This document shows, in pieces, positions 4,783-6,121 of a DNA stretch of 6,121 nt. Under the pieces are notes generated by a model, which was not told the DNA's origin, made no database searches, and worked only from the letters and a program-made list of their open reading frames with translations. The stretch is taken from NCBI GenBank assembly GCA_016870695.1, contig VGAV01000157.1, positions 1 through 6,121 of the forward strand. The letters are read 5' to 3'. Numbering within the stretch: position 1 is the stretch's first letter; every line of letters begins with the position of its first letter. Source of the stretch: Actinomycetota bacterium. Its GTDB lineage: Bacteria; Actinomycetota; Actinomycetes; Actinomycetales; Microbacteriaceae. A program made the translations under genes and the position numbers.

Positions 4783-5906
4783 GATGCCTCGAGTGCGTCG
4801 CTCCACGCCGCCCGCGCGGCCACGAGTGCGCTGACCGGGTCGGTGGCCGCTCGCGCCGCGGCGAGCTCCCGTCGTGCCTGCTGTCGGCGGAGTCGTGCGT
4901 CCAGCGGTCCGCCGTCGGCGGCCGTCTCCGCGGCCGTCAGCGCGGTCCGTGCGCACGCGAGCGTCCCCGGGAGAGCCGCCCGTGCGGCCTCGATGCGCTG
5001 ACGCGTCGTGACGGAGCCGAGGGGAGCGGCATCCATCCGCTCCCGGGCACGCGCGACGGCCGCGATCGCCGCACGCGGACGGCGCTTCGCGGTCCCCGCC
5101 GCACGATCCACGGCTTCGGCCTCGTCGGCGAGGTCGGGACGGCCGGTCAGCTCGACGCGGACGGTCGCGATCTCCCGCTCGACGTTCTCGGCCGCTTGCA
5201 GCGCCGAGCGGTGCATCTCCTCGATGCCGCGCAGCGAGCGCGCGAGGACGCGGGTGGCCCGCGTGGCCCGGTGCGGGCTGTCCGCCTCCCCGGCGGCGAG
5301 GGCGTCGTCCGCCGCGGCGCGGGCGTCTGCGGCCTGACGTGCCGCGGACTCGGCATCGGCGATGTCCTCGACGTCGAACCGGCGTCGCAGCGCTTCTTGC
5401 AGCGGGGCGGGATCGCCGGTGGCGGCGAGCGTCTCGTCCAGACGCGCCCGGGCGGCGGCGAGGCGATCGGCGAGGGGCCGGTGCGCATCCGCCCACGCGG
5501 CGAGGTCCACGCGGGTCCGCTCGACACGCGTCGCGGCGTCAGCCAGGCGCCCGCGGATGCGCACGGCGTCGGCGCGCATCTCGGCGGGGATGCGGTTGGG
5601 GGCTCGGAGCGCCGCGACCTCCGTGTAGCCCCGATCGCGCGTCCGGGCGGCGGCGGCGCGGGCACGGCGGAGCTCGTCCGGACCGTCGACGAGGGCACCG
5701 GATGCCTCGGCGGCGATGTCCAGGTCGTCGACGGCGTCGTCGAGACGCAGCAGCGCCGCTTCGGCTTCGCGACGGGCCGCACGGGCGGCCTCCCGGGCGC
5801 GTGGCGACCGCCGGGAGAGGCGCACGACGAGGATCGTCAGGGCGGCGGCGAAGAGGACCGCGACGAGGCCGGTGCCGAGGGGCACCAGCCAGGGGAGCTC
5901 AGCCAC
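4773..5906 (-). CDS. Membrane-anchored, long-helical protein of unknown function
   Basis: Not recognised as a named family. From the GTG at 5906 it is 377 residues. One membrane helix is clear near residues 7-29 (LVPLGTGLVAVLFAAALTILVVR), followed by a very basic stretch (SRRSPRAREAARAARR), so by the positive-inside rule the rest is cytoplasmic. Residues 33-377 are dominated by Ala, Arg, Glu and Asp with few aromatics, one Cys (318) and occasional Pro breaks, as in a bundle of long helices or coiled coils. The layout resembles EzrA (one N-terminal helix, then spectrin-like repeats) or the helical tails of actinobacterial TPM-domain proteins, but no sequence match is claimed. The start is chosen because the membrane helix begins there and the GTG overlaps the HAD gene's end by 8 bases; upstream codons in this frame read as out-of-frame HAD sequence. 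No strong ribosome site is seen, so coupling to the HAD gene is likely. Confidence 0.8.
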   Translation of the reverse strand: MAELPWLVPLGTGLVAVLFAAALTILVVRLSRRSPRAREAARAARREAEAALLRLDDAVDDLDIAAEASGALVDGPDELRRARAAAARTRDRGYTEVAALRAPNRIPAEMRADAVRIRGRLADAATRVERTRVDLAAWADAHRPLADRLAAARARLDETLAATGDPAPLQEALRRRFDVEDIADAESAARQAADARAAADDALAAGEADSPHRATRATRVLARSLRGIEEMHRSALQAAENVEREIATVRVELTGRPDLADEAEAVDRAAGTAKRRPRAAIAAVARARERMDAAPLGSVTTRQRIEAARAALPGTLACARTALTAAETAADGGPLDARLRRQQARRELAAARAATDPVSALVAARAAWSDALEASAS

Positions 5907-6121
5907 CGACGGAGACGTCGTCGGACACGAGCAGCACCGCGCGCAGCTCGTCCGCGGTGTCGACCGCGGCGACGGATCCGTCCGCCTCGTGCGGCCAGCT
6001 GAAGCCCCAGCGGACGAAGACGACGGGGACGCCCGCGATGGCGCCGCCCTCCACGTCGTGGTGGCGGTCGCCGATGAGGACGGGACGGGAGACGTCGTGG
6101 CCGGCGGCATCCAAACGCCGC
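5899..6121 (-). CDS. HAD-family hydrolase, phosphoglycolate-phosphatase-like (partial, 5' end outside window)
   Basis: The last 73 complete codons of a haloacid dehalogenase-type phosphatase. The C-terminal HAD motif IV is plain: PVLIGDRHHDVEGGAIAGV, with the acidic pair D18 and D22 (numbered from the first complete codon) that hold Mg2+. It is followed by the usual small strand and turn VPVVFVRWGFSWPHE and the family's closing helix DTADELRAVLL. This pattern (GDRxxD, then the xxWG turn) is typical of the Gph/PGP-like subgroup, which dephosphorylates small phosphate esters or housecleans them. The nucleophile motif DxD and the cap lie beyond the right edge, so substrate class cannot be judged. 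Its TGA overlaps the GTG of the membrane protein downstream. Confidence 0.9.
   Translation of the reverse strand, partial: RRLDAAGHDVSRPVLIGDRHHDVEGGAIAGVPVVFVRWGFSWPHEADGSVAAVDTADELRAVLLVSDDVSVGG

Noticed and set aside
4210..5496. Minus-strand open frame of 428 codons across the membrane-protein gene, cold-shock gene and intergenic region.
   Set aside because: The translation is a low-complexity Arg/Gly/Pro run typical of an out-of-frame reading, and it crosses both cspA and the promoter region.
5907..6110. N-terminal extension of the membrane protein to an ATG at 6110.
   Set aside because: These 68 codons overlap the HAD gene in another frame and read as Ser/Thr/Arg/Pro-rich shadow sequence. 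The HAD frame has the real motif IV, and the membrane helix starts right after the GTG at 5906.
1..6121. CRISPR arrays, tRNA or rRNA genes, insertion sequences, prophage attachment sites.
   Set aside because: I saw no regularly spaced direct repeats, no tRNA-like cloverleaf with a TTCGA-type loop in proper context, and no transposase or integrase motifs.

Overview
The window is GC-rich throughout and dense with genes. It has GTG as well as ATG starts, stop/start overlaps of 4 and 8 bases, few convincing Shine-Dalgarno sites and a likely leaderless promoter. This points to a high-GC actinobacterium, and by overall look the family Microbacteriaceae (for example Microbacterium). That placement is inference; there is no rRNA here to settle it.

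Left block (1-4210, all on the minus strand, so read right to left): a GntR/FCD-type regulator, a short GNAT-like protein, a 31-residue small ORF, a kinase of the aminoglycoside/spectinomycin phosphotransferase fold, a lipoprotein solute-binding protein of the MalE/UgpB type, and the first 190 residues of a MalF/UgpA-type permease that runs off the left edge. The last three are locked together: kinase stop/SBP start and SBP stop/permease start are both ATGA overlaps. The simplest reading is an uptake system for a sugar or amino-sugar/cyclitol-like solute, in which the solute is bound outside, imported through the permease pair, and phosphorylated inside by the co-translated kinase. The GntR protein upstream is a plausible control switch. 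The substrate cannot be read from the sequence.

Middle (4211-4539): 329 bases without a gene, between the divergent gntR-like gene and a cold-shock gene. It holds two candidate promoters, small inverted repeats and a perfect 13-bp hairpin whose purpose is not explained by either neighbour.

Right block: a 68-residue CspA-family cold-shock protein on the plus strand (4540-4746). It is convergent, across 26 bases, with a two-gene minus-strand unit. That unit consists of the C-terminal end of a HAD-family phosphatase, entering from the right edge, overlapped by a 377-residue protein with one N-terminal membrane helix and a long Ala/Arg-rich helical cytoplasmic part of unknown function.

The most interesting items are the small ORF just ahead of the kinase, the kinase-first transporter operon, the unexplained hairpin and the membrane-anchored helical protein.
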